Shown here one piece after another: positions 26,599 through 37,861 of a stretch of 64,000 nucleotides of DNA (position 1 is its first letter; each line of letters starts with the position of its first letter). Position numbers and translations under genes: made by a program. This DNA is from Actinoplanes sp. TFC3 (GTDB lineage: Bacteria; Actinomycetota; Actinomycetes; Mycobacteriales; Micromonosporaceae): assembly GCF_001553785.1 (NCBI RefSeq), contig NZ_LOJP01000001.1:695367-759366 (forward strand), in the 5' to 3' direction. The notes under the pieces are model-generated. The model did not search any database. It was not told the DNA's origin and was given only the letters and a program-made list of their open reading frames with translations.

Positions 26599-26682
26599 GG
26601 GCCGTGACTGGCGCGTTCGGATGGATGACCATCGGGGAGCGGCCTCACCCATCGAACGGGTGACCTGCCGTGCGCCTGGGCC
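26599..26682 (+). promoter_or_regulatory. ZTP (pfl) riboswitch controlling glyA
   Basis: The leader of glyA carries the conserved ZTP aptamer signature: GGGCCGTGACTGGCG at 26599-26613, a small P2 stem (ATGG, loop, CCAT at 26621-26632), CGGGGAGCGGCC closing P1 against GGCCG, a linker hairpin (ACCC with GGGT, 26647-26662), and the 3' subdomain CCG...CGCCTGGGC near 26668-26681. The class senses the purine intermediate ZMP/ZTP, which accumulates when 10-formyl-tetrahydrofolate is short, and switches on one-carbon genes such as glyA. The 3' domain ends 16 nt before the GGGAGG of glyA, so control of initiation or of an attenuator is possible. Confidence 0.9.
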
Positions 26683-26707
26683 TCACAACCTGTGATAGGG
26701 AGGTCCG

Positions 26708-28129
26708 ATGTCCGAGCTGAACGCTGAATCCACCGCTTTTCGCGCCGCACTCGATGCCGTGCGCGCCGTGGAGCCGCGCATCGCCGACGCGATCGCCAAG
26801 GAACTGCACGATCAGCGCGAGTCGCTCAAGCTGATCGCCTCCGAGAACTACGCCTCCCCGGCCGTGCTGCTGGCCATGGGCAACTGGCTGTCCGACAAGT
26901 ACGCCGAGGGCACCATCGGCCGCCGCTTCTATGCCGGCTGCCAGAACGTCGACACCGTCGAGTCGGTCGCCGTCGAGCACGCCAAGGCGCTGTTCGGGGC
27001 GGAGTACGCCTATGTGCAGCCGCACTCCGGCATCGACGCCAACCTGGTGGCCTACTGGGCAATCCTGGCAGACCGGGTCGAGGTGCCGTACCTGGAGAAG
27101 TTCGGCAAGCGCCAGATCAACGACCTGACCGACGCCGAGTGGGCCGAACTGCGCCAGGCGTTCGGCAACCAGCGCCTGCTCGGCATGAGCTTGGACGCCG
27201 GCGGTCACCTCACCCACGGCTTCCGCCCCAACATCTCCGGCAAGATGTTCGACCAGCGCAGCTACGGCGTCGACCCGGCGACCGGGCAGATCGACTACGC
27301 CGCGCTGCGCGAGAGCGCCAAGGAGTTCAAGCCGGCCGTCATCGTCGGTGGCTACTCGGCGTACCCGCGCAAGGTGAATTTCGCCCAGATGCGCGAGATC
27401 GCCGATGAGGTCGGCGCGACCTTCATGGTCGACATGGCCCACTTCGCCGGTCTGGTGGCGGGCAAGGTGTTCACTGGCGACTTCAACCCGATCGAACACG
27501 CCCACATCGTCACCACCACCACTCACAAGAGCCTGCGTGGCCCGCGCGGTGGCGCGGTCTTCTGCGGCCCCGAGCTCTCCGCCCAGGTCGACCGCGGTTG
27601 CCCGATGGTGCTGGGTGGCCCGCTGCCGCACGTCATGGCGGCCAAGGCAATCGCGTTCGCCGAGGCCCGCCGCCCCGAGTTCGCGGGCTACGCCCAGCGG
27701 ATCGTCGACAACAGCCAGGCCCTGGCCGAGGGGCTCAAGCAGCGCGGCGCCACCCTGGTCAGCGGCGGCACCGACAACCACCTGGTGCTGGTCGACGTCG
27801 ACAAGTACGGCCTGACCGGTCGCCAGGCCGAGCAGGCGCTGCTGGACAGCGGCATCGTCACCAACCGCAACGCCATCCCGAGCGACCCGAACGGCGCCTG
27901 GTACACCTCCGGCATCCGCATCGGCACGCCCGCGCTGACCACCCGCGGCCTCGGCACCGCCGAGATGGACCAGATCGCCGAGCTCATGCACACCGTGCTC
28001 AGCCAGACCAAGCCCGGCGCCAGCAAGGCCAAGTTCGACCTCGACCCGGCGCTGTCCGACCGCGTCAGCAAGCAGGCCAGCGAGCTGCTCGGCGCGTTCC
28101 CGCTCTACCCGTCGGTCGACCTGGGCTGA
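26708..28129 (+). CDS. glyA: Serine hydroxymethyltransferase
   Basis: This 473-residue pyridoxal-phosphate enzyme interconverts serine plus tetrahydrofolate with glycine plus 5,10-methylene-tetrahydrofolate, feeding one-carbon units to purine and thymidylate synthesis. [55 protein letters not shown] and the PLP lysine in [14 protein letters not shown] (Lys274) are all present. At 473 residues it is longer than the common form of about 420, because of an insert around [24 protein letters not shown] 26708 has GGGAGG at 26698-26703. A ZTP riboswitch precedes it, as known for glyA in several actinobacteria. Confidence 0.97.
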   Translation: MSELNAESTAFRAALDAVRAVEPRIADAIAKELHDQRESLKLIASENYASPAVLLAMGNWLSDKYAEGTIGRRFYAGCQNVDTVESVAVEHAKALFGAEYAYVQPHSGIDANLVAYWAILADRVEVPYLEKFGKRQINDLTDAEWAELRQAFGNQRLLGMSLDAGGHLTHGFRPNISGKMFDQRSYGVDPATGQIDYAALRESAKEFKPAVIVGGYSAYPRKVNFAQMREIADEVGATFMVDMAHFAGLVAGKVFTGDFNPIEHAHIVTTTTHKSLRGPRGGAVFCGPELSAQVDRGCPMVLGGPLPHVMAAKAIAFAEARRPEFAGYAQRIVDNSQALAEGLKQRGATLVSGGTDNHLVLVDVDKYGLTGRQAEQALLDSGIVTNRNAIPSDPNGAWYTSGIRIGTPALTTRGLGTAEMDQIAELMHTVLSQTKPGASKAKFDLDPALSDRVSKQASELLGAFPLYPSVDLG

Positions 28130-28173
28130 CATCGTTTCGTTTGGGGCCCGGTGCGGTGGGTAAGCGCCGGGCC

Positions 28174-29247
28174 ATGAGCGAGCAGCCGGAAGACGAACGC
28201 TTCGGCGAGCTGGAGACGGTGCACACGTTCGACAGCGGACCCATGCCCACCGGCGTGAGCGTCTCGTCCACCGGGCGCATCTTCGTGAACTTCCCGAAGT
28301 GGGGTGACCACGTCCCCTGCACGGTTGCCGAGATCAAGGACGGCGCCGTGGTGCCGTATCCCGACCAGGCCTGGAACAGCCCGTCGGGCGACGATGACCC
28401 CAAGGCGTTCGTGTCGGTGCAGAGCATCGTGGTGGACCCGGCGGACCGGCTCTGGGTGCTGGACACCGGCTCCCCGATGTTCCAGGAAACCCAGATGTGC
28501 GGCCCCAAGCTGGTCTGCATCGACCTGGCCCACGACACGGTCATCCAGACCATCGTGTTCGACCGCGCGGCCGCCCTGCCGACCACGTACCTGAACGACG
28601 TGCGCTTCGACCTGCGCCGCAACGTCGCCTACATCACCGACTCGGCCGACAAGGGCCCGAACGGCATCATCGTGGTCGACCTGACCAGCGGCACGGCGTT
28701 GCGCCGCCTGCACGATCACCCGTCGACCAAGGCAGTGCCCTGCACGCCGTACGTCGAGGGCCGGCCATTTCCCTCACCGGACAGCGCCGAGCCGGTCACC
28801 ATGGGTGCCGACGGCATCGCCATCTCGGCCGACGGGGAGCGCCTCTGGTACTGCCCGCTGATGTCGCGCCATTGGTACAGCGTCGACGCTTCGGCGCTTT
28901 GCGACCGTACCGCGTCGGAAGAGGACATAGCGGCAACCGTCCGCGATGAGGGCGACAAGGGCGGCATTTCCGACGGCCTGGAAACCGATGATCAGGGCAA
29001 CCTGTACGCAACCAGCCCGGAGAACAACGCTGTTCTGCGCCGGCGCCCGGACGGCACCATGGAAACGCTGGTGCACGACCCCCGCCTGCTGTGGCCGGAC
29101 ACCATGTCGGTGGCCGGCGGATACGTTTACGTGACCGCGAACCAATTGCACCGGCAGGCCGATTATCGGGGCGGGCAGGATCAGCGGAAGTATCCGTATT
29201 CGCTGTTCCGTACCCCGATCGACGCCGGCCCGGTGCGGCTCAGATGA
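28174..29247 (+). CDS. Yellow/major royal jelly protein-like beta-propeller protein
   Basis: This 357-residue protein matches the MRJP/yellow family and SMP-30-like six-bladed propellers: MPTGVSVSSTGRIFVNFPKWG, SVQSIVVDPADRLWVLDTG, TYLNDVRFDLRRNVAYITDS, GADGIAISADGERLWYCPL, ISDGLETDDQGNLYATSPE and LLWPDTMSVAGGYVYVTANQ. No signal peptide is visible, so it should be cytosolic. Family members in bacteria include putative lactonases or gluconolactonase-like enzymes, with functions largely untested. ATG 28174 is 44 bp after glyA. Its last 8 bp overlap an opposing response-regulator relic. Confidence 0.85.
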   Translation: MSEQPEDERFGELETVHTFDSGPMPTGVSVSSTGRIFVNFPKWGDHVPCTVAEIKDGAVVPYPDQAWNSPSGDDDPKAFVSVQSIVVDPADRLWVLDTGSPMFQETQMCGPKLVCIDLAHDTVIQTIVFDRAAALPTTYLNDVRFDLRRNVAYITDSADKGPNGIIVVDLTSGTALRRLHDHPSTKAVPCTPYVEGRPFPSPDSAEPVTMGADGIAISADGERLWYCPLMSRHWYSVDASALCDRTASEEDIAATVRDEGDKGGISDGLETDDQGNLYATSPENNAVLRRRPDGTMETLVHDPRLLWPDTMSVAGGYVYVTANQLHRQADYRGGQDQRKYPYSLFRTPIDAGPVRLR

Positions 29248-29416
29248 TGCGGTAGCCGATTCCGGGTTGTGTGGTGATGGGCAGGTCGCCGTGCGGGCCC
29301 GGAAGATCACGATCCAGAACCATGACGTCGTACGAGGTCGGCTCGATTTTCGCCGCGGCGATCAACCCGTTGCGGGCCACGTCAACAGTCAGGCCCTGAT
29401 CGCGCAGGCCGCGTTG
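29240..29416 (-). pseudogene. Relic of an OmpR-family response regulator (internal deletion)
   Basis: The reverse strand reads in one frame RGLRDQGLTVDVARNGL, then KIEPTSYDVMVLDRDLPG, and ends QPGIGYRII before TGA. The first part is the alpha1-to-beta3 section of a receiver domain with its phospho-acceptor Asp (VLDRD). The last residues are the wing end of an OmpR-type DNA-binding domain, whose genes normally end near GVGYRL. About 150 codons that should lie between are missing, and the N-terminus is cut at the stop codon of the neighbouring phosphoesterase. No start codon with a ribosome-binding site is present. This is a decayed gene; no intact partner kinase is adjacent. Confidence 0.8.
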
Positions 29417-29938
29417 TCATCGGGCTTTCGGAATTTCGTGCCGGACGACCTCGGTGAGTTTGCCGCCCCCGATGGTTGCCGTCATGTACGTGCAGAACGG
29501 CTGGCGGCGGCGGTCGGTGGGGCTGCCCGGGTTGAGCAAGCGCAGCCCGGCGGGCGTGGTGGTGTCCCAGGGGATGTGGGAGTGGCCGAAGACCAGCACG
29601 TCCGTGTCCGGGAACATGGTGTCGCAGCGGCCCTCGCGGCCCTTCGCGTCGCCGGTTTCGTGGACGACGGCCAGGCGTACGCCGTCGAGGATGGCTCGGG
29701 CGATGAGCGGGAGGCGGGCGCGCAGGGCTGGGCCGTCGTTATTGCCGTAGCAGGCGATCAGGCGGTGGGAGCGGGCCTCGAAGGCGTCCAGCGCCGCCTC
29801 GTCCACCCAGTCGCCGGCGTGGATGACCACGTCCGCGTCGTCGATGGCTGACCACAGCTGAGCCGGGAGGTCGCGGGCGCGTTTGGGGAGGTGGGTGTCG
29901 GTGGTCAGGGCCAGGCGCATGGCGTTCATGGTAGTCAC
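29417..29938 (-). CDS. YfcE-type metallophosphoesterase
   Basis: A 173-residue calcineurin-like phosphoesterase of the MJ0936/YfcE group, with two-metal ligands in order: TDTHLP (D-x-H), HAGDWVD (GD), CYGNNDG (GNxD), LAVVHETGD and VFGHSHIPWD (GHSH). It should hydrolyse a phosphodiester in the cytosol. GTG 29938 has GGGA five bases upstream; ATG 29929 and 29920 are alternatives, with MRLALTTDTH the conserved start. Its stop codon is immediately followed in frame by the response-regulator relic, suggesting that a deletion brought the two together. Confidence 0.88.
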   Translation of the reverse strand: MTTMNAMRLALTTDTHLPKRARDLPAQLWSAIDDADVVIHAGDWVDEAALDAFEARSHRLIACYGNNDGPALRARLPLIARAILDGVRLAVVHETGDAKGREGRCDTMFPDTDVLVFGHSHIPWDTTTPAGLRLLNPGSPTDRRRQPFCTYMTATIGGGKLTEVVRHEIPKAR

Positions 29939-30165
29939 TCTTATCCCTTATGACGGAAAAGGACGTCCTGCTGGGAGTTGCTGAAACCGGCGCCTGGTTC
30001 CGGAACCGGAAATCGGTTATCGCGCCTTGCCAAGCGCGCCGCCATGGTGTCCAGCATGGGGAAAAAGGGGTTTTTGCCCAGTTCGGCGGTGGTCAACTGG
30101 AGCCGGTGCCCGCAGGGCGGGCGGAACCGGTTCCGAGACGAGTTTGTAACGCTGTGGCCGAACCT

Positions 30166-30194
30166 TTGACACATCGACGTAACGAACTTAGCGT
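30166..30194 (+). promoter_or_regulatory. Candidate promoter for the secreted beta-helix gene
   Basis: TTGACA at 30166-30171 and TAGCGT at 30189-30194 have 17-bp spacing and lie about 110 bp before the ATG at 30308. The gap 29939-30307 otherwise holds a 12-bp palindrome (GGTTCCGGAACC, 29996-30007) and an inverted-repeat-rich stretch, but no gene I can support. Confidence 0.4.
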
Positions 30195-30307
30195 CACAGC
30201 ACGAGGAAGCGCTCTCCCGAGATCGCTACCGCCAGTGGGCTTCCCCAAGCCTGCGTCAAAACCGGATGCGAACCCCGCGTATCCGTACCTCCGTACGAGG
30301 AGAGGTC

Positions 30308-32495
<2,188 letters not shown>

Positions 32496-32509
<14 letters not shown>

Positions 32510-33440
32510 TAGCAACCTCACCCGAACCGCGGGCGATCAGCGTCGTCGGGATGCTGATCACCCGCGGTTCGGCCGTACCCCCGGCTATGCGCTCGAATAA
32601 GGCCCGCGCCGCCGCCCGGCCCATCGCCACCGGATCCTGCGCGACCACCGTGATCCCCGGGTCGAGCAGGTCGGCCAGCGGGAAGTCGTCAAAGCCGACC
32701 AGGGCCACCCGGCGCTGCATCCCGGCCGCCTGCAACGCGCGGATCGCGGCGACGGTGACCGTGCGGCTCTCGGTGAACAACGCCGTTGGCGCCTCGAGTA
32801 ACGCCTGTTCGGGATCGTTACGCTCCACCTTGACGAGACCCGCTGCGGCCATCGCGCGGCGATACCCGTGGCGCCGCGCGCCGGGCATGGTTCCGATGTA
32901 GGCGATGCGCCGGTGCCCGTGCCGCTGCAGGTGCTCGACGGCTTGCTTGGCCCCGGCGTGATTGGTGGCGAGCACGGTGTCGGCGGGCCAACCGCGGGCC
33001 CGCCGGTCGACGAAAACAGCAGGTATATCCGGCGCCAGGTGACTCTGCCGCGCGGCCACGGGCGTGATGATCAGGCCGTCGGCGTGCTGACGGGCGAACG
33101 TTTCGGCGAGGTCGCGTTCCCGCGCCGGATCGTGGCCGACGTTGCCGCTGAGCACCTGGGCGCCGCGCCGGGTGACCTCGGCGTCGATCGCCCGGTGCAG
33201 GGCCGCGGAAAAGGGGCTCACCAGATCGGGCAAGAGCAGACCAATTGTCCCGGTACGCTGGTCCGCGCGCCGAAGCAGGCTGGCGCCCAGGTTCGGCCGG
33301 TATCCCAGCGAGGCCACCGCTTCGCGTACGCGCGCCGCGAGCGCGGGGTCCACCGTCGTCTCGCCGTTCACCACCCGTGAGACGGTTTTGAGGCTCACAC
33401 CCGCTTGCCGGGCAACGTCGTTCATCGTGGGCCGGCTCAT
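32496..33440 (-). CDS. LacI-family regulator of the adjacent sugar ABC operon
   Basis: A 314-residue repressor with N-terminal LacI helix-turn-helix (TMNDVARQAGVSLKTVSRVVNG, hinge ASLLRRAD) and a periplasmic-binding-like sugar domain (TIGLLLPDLVSPFSAALHRAID, ADGLIITPVA, VALVGFDDFPLADLLDPGIT). It is divergent from the sugar-binding-protein gene at 33601, and the region between them holds a perfect 14-bp palindrome with central CG, as expected for a LacI operator. Its 3' end overlaps the convergent beta-helix gene by 14 bp. The inducer is probably the sugar carried by that transporter. Confidence 0.92.
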
Positions 33441-33522
33441 CCCGCCCCGATCCCCCTCCGGCTCATCGCCCCGCGGGCGACGCCCAGTAGATCACTGTCG
33501 GCAACATTGACGAAACTCATTG

Positions 33523-33568
33523 TTGACAGTCGCACCGGGTGGACGTCTACTGCTAGACAACGTTGTCT
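33523..33568 (+). promoter_or_regulatory. Promoter -35 and LacI-type operator for the sugar ABC operon
   Basis: TTGACA at 33523-33528 is a consensus -35 box. AGACAACGTTGTCT at 33555-33568 is a perfect 14-bp palindrome with the central CG step typical of LacI-family sites. A looser inverted repeat (GGCAACATTG and CATTGTTGAC) spans 33500-33527. Binding of the divergent LacI protein near the transcription start would block the operon and possibly its own gene. Confidence 0.65.
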
Positions 33569-33600
33569 CTCGATGTCTGCTAAATCGGTTCGGAGGGGAC

Positions 33601-34647
33601 ATGCGGCACTGGGTCGTGATCAGGGGAGGGCGCCTTGGCCCCGCGGTGATGGCAGCCACGCTTGTGCTCACAACGCTGAGCGCGTGTGGCGGCGGCACCG
33701 GGGAGCCTGTGGTCGGCCTGATCACCAAGACCGACACGAACCCGTTTTTCGTCACCATGAGGAAAGGCGCGCAACGCGCTGCCGGACAGCAAGGCGTGGA
33801 GCTGCAGTCGTTCGCGGGCAAGCAGGACGGCGACAATGAGGCTCAGGTGCTGGCGATCGAAAACTTGACCTCGTACGGAGCCAAAGGCTTCCTCATCACG
33901 CCGAACGACTCCAAGGCGATAGTCCCGTCGATCGACCTCGCCCACCGCCAGGACATGCTCGTCATCGCCCTGGACACCCCGGTGGACCCGCCGAACGCCG
34001 CCGATGCCACCTTCGCCACCGACAACTATCAGGCCGGCAAGCTCATCGGGCAGTGGGCTCAGGCGAAGTTCGCCAAGGACGGCAAACAGGCCAAGATCGC
34101 CATGCTCGACCTCAACGCCAACCAGGTGTCCGTGGACGTCAAGCGCGACCAGGGTTTCCTCGACGGCTTCGGGATCGACGTGGGCGACGCCAACAAGATC
34201 GGCGACGAGAAGGACCCGCGGATCGCCGGTCATGACGTCACCGACGGCGCCGAGGACGGCGGGCGCACCGCCATGGAGAACCTGCTGCAGAAGGACCCGT
34301 CGATCAACCTGGTCTACACCATCAACGAACCCGCGGCGGCCGGGGCGTACCAGGCCCTCAAGGCGGCCGGGCGCGACGACGCGGTCATCGTGTCCATCGA
34401 CGGCGGCTGCCCCGGCGTCGAGAACGTCAAGAAGGGCGTCATCGGCGCCACCTCGATGCAGTTCCCGCTCAAGATGGCCAGCCTGGGCATCGAGGCCATC
34501 GCCAAGTTCGCCAAGGACGGGACGAAACCGCAGGCCACCGCCGGTAAGGACTTCATCGACACCGGCACCACCCTGATCACCGACGACCCGCAGGCCGGCG
34601 TGGAAGCCAAGAATTCCACGTGGGGCACGCAGAACTGCTGGGGCTGA
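33601..34647 (+). CDS. Sugar ABC transporter substrate-binding lipoprotein
   Basis: A 348-residue ribose/fructose-type periplasmic-binding protein: lipobox LSAC (Cys29), then [73 protein letters not shown] and [20 protein letters not shown]. It resembles the fructose-binding FrcB group, but the ligand is uncertain. ATG 33601 has CGGAGGGG just upstream; the in-frame extension to 33520 runs through the operator. It is first in a binding protein, permease, micro-ORF, ATPase operon. No sugar kinase or isomerase is in the operon. Confidence 0.9.
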   Translation: MRHWVVIRGGRLGPAVMAATLVLTTLSACGGGTGEPVVGLITKTDTNPFFVTMRKGAQRAAGQQGVELQSFAGKQDGDNEAQVLAIENLTSYGAKGFLITPNDSKAIVPSIDLAHRQDMLVIALDTPVDPPNAADATFATDNYQAGKLIGQWAQAKFAKDGKQAKIAMLDLNANQVSVDVKRDQGFLDGFGIDVGDANKIGDEKDPRIAGHDVTDGAEDGGRTAMENLLQKDPSINLVYTINEPAAAGAYQALKAAGRDDAVIVSIDGGCPGVENVKKGVIGATSMQFPLKMASLGIEAIAKFAKDGTKPQATAGKDFIDTGTTLITDDPQAGVEAKNSTWGTQNCWG

Positions 34648-34649
34648 CC

Positions 34650-35672
34650 ATGGCAACTGCCACCGAGAGCGCCACCGACTTCGACGTAGCCAGAAACGAT
34701 TCCCTCGGCCTGCGCGTGCAGCACATCCTGCACGGCAACCCGGTCCTCGGCCCGCTGGCCGTGCTGATCGTGGCGATCATTGCCTTTTCCATCGTCAACG
34801 TCCGCTTCTTCTCCGCGGCCAACCTCTCGCTCGTGCTCGCCCAGGTCACCGTCATTGCGGTGCTCGCGCTCGGACAGACCCTGGTGATCCTGACCGCGGG
34901 CATCGACCTCGCGGCCGGCGCCATCGCGGTGTTCTCCTCCATCCTGATGGCGGTCTTCTGCACCCGGGCCGGGATGCCCGGGGTGCTGGCGCTGCTGGCC
35001 GGGCTGGCCTTCGGCACCGCGATGGGTGCGCTCAACGGTTTCCTGGTCACCCGGATCAAGCTGCCGCCGTTCATCGTCACGCTCGGCACGCTGACGATCT
35101 TCTTCTCGCTGAACTCGGTGATCTCCAACAGCGAGACGGTCCGTGGCACCGACATGCCCTCGATCATGACGTGGACCGGGAACTCGCTGTCGCTCGGCGG
35201 GTTCCGGCTCACGTACGGCTCGATCATCATGGTGTTGCTGTTCGTGCTGTTCTTCTACTCGCTCGGCCACACCGCGTGGGGCAAGCACGTCTACGCGACC
35301 GGCGATGACATCGAGGCGGCGCGGCTGGCCGGCATCCGTACCGGCAAAGTGCTGTTCTCGGTCTACACGGTCGCCGGTCTGCTCTATGCGGTAGGCGGGT
35401 GGATCCTCATCGGCCGGCTCGCGTCGGCCAGCCCCAACGTCGGCACCGAGTACAACCTCGACTCCATCACCGCCGTGGTGCTGGGCGGCACGAGCCTGTT
35501 CGGTGGGCGCGGCGGGGTCATCGGCACGCTGATCGGCGCCCTGATCGTCGGCGTGTTCCGCAACGGCCTGCAACTCGGCGGCGTCGAGGTGGTCTGGCAG
35601 GGCTTCGCGATCGGCTTGCTGGTTCTGGTCGCTGTCTCGCTCGACCAATGGATCAGGAAGGTCAAGTCATGA
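34650..35672 (+). CDS. Sugar ABC transporter permease (FrcC/RbsC-like)
   Basis: A 340-residue membrane protein with about nine helices and the family hallmarks GQTLVILTAGIDLAAGAIAVFSSI, ALNGFLVTRIKLPPFIVTLGTLTIF and LDSITAVVLGGTSLFGGRGGVIGTLIGAL. ATG 34650 follows the binding-protein stop by 2 bp. Its stop overlaps the first of three micro-ORFs in a GTCATGACCG junction, the same junction sequence found before the ATPase gene. Confidence 0.92.
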   Translation: MATATESATDFDVARNDSLGLRVQHILHGNPVLGPLAVLIVAIIAFSIVNVRFFSAANLSLVLAQVTVIAVLALGQTLVILTAGIDLAAGAIAVFSSILMAVFCTRAGMPGVLALLAGLAFGTAMGALNGFLVTRIKLPPFIVTLGTLTIFFSLNSVISNSETVRGTDMPSIMTWTGNSLSLGGFRLTYGSIIMVLLFVLFFYSLGHTAWGKHVYATGDDIEAARLAGIRTGKVLFSVYTVAGLLYAVGGWILIGRLASASPNVGTEYNLDSITAVVLGGTSLFGGRGGVIGTLIGALIVGVFRNGLQLGGVEVVWQGFAIGLLVLVAVSLDQWIRKVKS

Positions 35673-35761
35673 CCGATTGCACCGAACTGCGCTCAGCGGG
35701 TGCGGCTTGTGGCCGTGACGGTGAGGGCCATGAGGGCATGACAAGGGAGATTCAGTCATGA
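35669..35761 (+). CDS. Micro-ORF 1 of tandem triplet
   Basis: A 30-codon ORF starting MTDCTELRSAGAACGR and ending GHEGMTREIQS. Its ATG overlaps the permease stop and its stop overlaps the next micro-ORF, both by ATGA. The end of the ORF contains AAGGGAGA, which would serve as ribosome-binding site for the next start. It differs from copy 2 only at residue 14 (Cys here, Asp there). Hydrophilic with no membrane segment. No known family. It could be a real small protein or simply a coupling element. Confidence 0.5.
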   Translation: MTDCTELRSAGAACGRDGEGHEGMTREIQS

Positions 35762-35850
35762 CCGATTGCACCGAACTGCGCTCAGCGGGTGCGGCTGATG
35801 GCCGTGACGGTGAGGGCCATGAGGGCATGACAAGGGAGATTCAGTCATGA
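35758..35850 (+). CDS. Micro-ORF 2 of tandem triplet
   Basis: A 30-codon ORF starting MTDCTELRSAGAADGR and ending GHEGMTREIQS, overlapping its neighbours by 4 bp on both sides. Its DNA matches copy 1 except for a short TTG-to-TGA change around codon 14. Reading frame, stop and internal ribosome-binding site are all preserved, even though the 89-bp repeat length is not a multiple of three. Confidence 0.5.
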   Translation: MTDCTELRSAGAADGRDGEGHEGMTREIQS

Positions 35851-35939
35851 CCGATTGCACCGAACCGCGCTCAGCGGGTGCGGCTGATGGCCGTGACGGT
35901 GAGGGCCATGAGGGCATGACAAAGGGGACTCAGTCATGA
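35847..35939 (+). CDS. Micro-ORF 3 of tandem triplet
   Basis: A 30-codon ORF starting MTDCTEPRSAGAADGR and ending GHEGMTKGTQS. Leu7 has become Pro and the C-terminal REI has become KGT, while the ribosome-binding site became AAAGGGGA, stronger than in copies 1 and 2. Its stop overlaps the ATG of the ABC ATPase gene, so the copy facing the ATPase is the most diverged. Confidence 0.5.
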   Translation: MTDCTEPRSAGAADGRDGEGHEGMTKGTQS

Positions 35940-36709
35940 CCGCGCCGGTTTTGGAGGCAAGGGGCCTGACGAAGAGGTACGGACGGGTCACGGCAATCGA
36001 GAGCGGCGACCTCGAGCTGTATCCCGGTGAGATCCTCGCGGTGATCGGGGACAACGGTGCCGGCAAGTCCAGCCTGATCAAGGCGCTGTCCGGCGCGCTC
36101 ATCCCGGACGACGGCGAGATCTACCTCGACGGGCAGCGGGTGCAGTTCCGCAACCCGATGGAGGCTCGCGAGGCCGGCATCGAAACCGTCTACCAGACCC
36201 TCGCGGTCGCCCCCGGCCTGGACATCGCCGACAACCTGTTCCTCGGCCGCGAACAGCGCCGCCCGGGGGTGCTCGGCAGCGTGTTCCGCATGCTCGACAA
36301 GGGCCACATGCGTTCCGAGGCGCGCCGGCACATGTCCGAGCTGGGTGTTGGCACGCTGCAGAACATCGCGCAGGCGGTGGAATCGCTGTCCGGCGGCCAG
36401 CGTCAGGCAGTGGCGGTCGCCCGGTCGGCGGCGTTCGGCAGCAAGGTGGTCATCCTCGACGAGCCCACCGCGGCGCTGGGCGTCAAGGAGGGCAACCGGG
36501 TGCTGCAGCTGATCCGCGATGTCCGCGACCGCGGGCTGCCAGTGATCCTGATCAGCCACAACATGCCGCACGTGTTCGAGGTGGCCGACCGTATCCACAT
36601 CCAGCGCCTGGGCCGGCGGGCCACTGTCATCACCCCGCAGAGCCACAGCATGAGCGAGGCGGTGGCCATCATGACCGGCGCGGCCGAACCCCCACCGCAC
36701 GCGGCTTGA
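35936..36709 (+). CDS. Sugar ABC transporter ATP-binding protein (FrcA-like, single domain)
   Basis: A 257-residue ATPase: Walker A GDNGAGKSS, Q-loop YQTLAVAPGLD, signature LSGGQRQAVAVARS, Walker B VVILDEPTAALG, and switch His in LISHNMPHVF. Unlike RhaT/RbsA, it has a single nucleotide-binding domain, as in FrcA. Its ATG overlaps the stop of micro-ORF 3 and uses a ribosome-binding site that lies inside that ORF, so its expression depends on passing ribosomes through the micro-ORF array. It completes the importer. Confidence 0.93.
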   Translation: MTAPVLEARGLTKRYGRVTAIESGDLELYPGEILAVIGDNGAGKSSLIKALSGALIPDDGEIYLDGQRVQFRNPMEAREAGIETVYQTLAVAPGLDIADNLFLGREQRRPGVLGSVFRMLDKGHMRSEARRHMSELGVGTLQNIAQAVESLSGGQRQAVAVARSAAFGSKVVILDEPTAALGVKEGNRVLQLIRDVRDRGLPVILISHNMPHVFEVADRIHIQRLGRRATVITPQSHSMSEAVAIMTGAAEPPPHAA

Positions 36710-36712
36710 GCA

Positions 36713-36762
36713 CGGCGACCGGCCTCGGTGTCACATCATCGGGGCCGGCCGTCGTCGTTTTC
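36713..36762 (+). terminator. Probable terminator after the sugar ABC operon
   Basis: An imperfect GC-rich inverted repeat (CGGCGACCGGCC on the left, GGCCGGCCGTCGTCG on the right) is followed by TTTT, between the ATPase stop and the convergent aldo/keto reductase. The stem contains mismatches. Confidence 0.4.
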
Positions 36763-36777
36763 CGGCGCGGGCCGGTG

Positions 36778-37833
<1,056 letters not shown>

Positions 37834-37861
37834 TCAAAGGAGCCGTGCTGATGGAGGTGCC

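Larger units (their letters stand above)
35669..35935 (+). repeat. Three 89-bp direct tandem repeats inside the sugar ABC operon
   Basis: ATG codons at 35669, 35758, 35847 and 35936 are exactly 89 bp apart. Copies 1 to 3 are nearly identical, and the fourth ATG opens the ATPase gene, which shares the first seven bases of the unit. The array therefore probably grew by duplication of a segment bounded by the repeated GTCATGACCG junction. There are no spacers. Confidence 0.95.

Noticed and set aside
26568-26750. N-terminal extension of the Na+/H+ antiporter
   Set aside because: It would run through the ZTP riboswitch and the first codons of glyA on the opposite strand, and its residues do not resemble an antiporter.
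29240-29416. Response-regulator relic as KdpE, partner of KdpD at 59.7-62.1 kb
   Set aside because: It is decayed and 30 kb away from KdpD. The few residues left cannot be tied to the KdpE subgroup.
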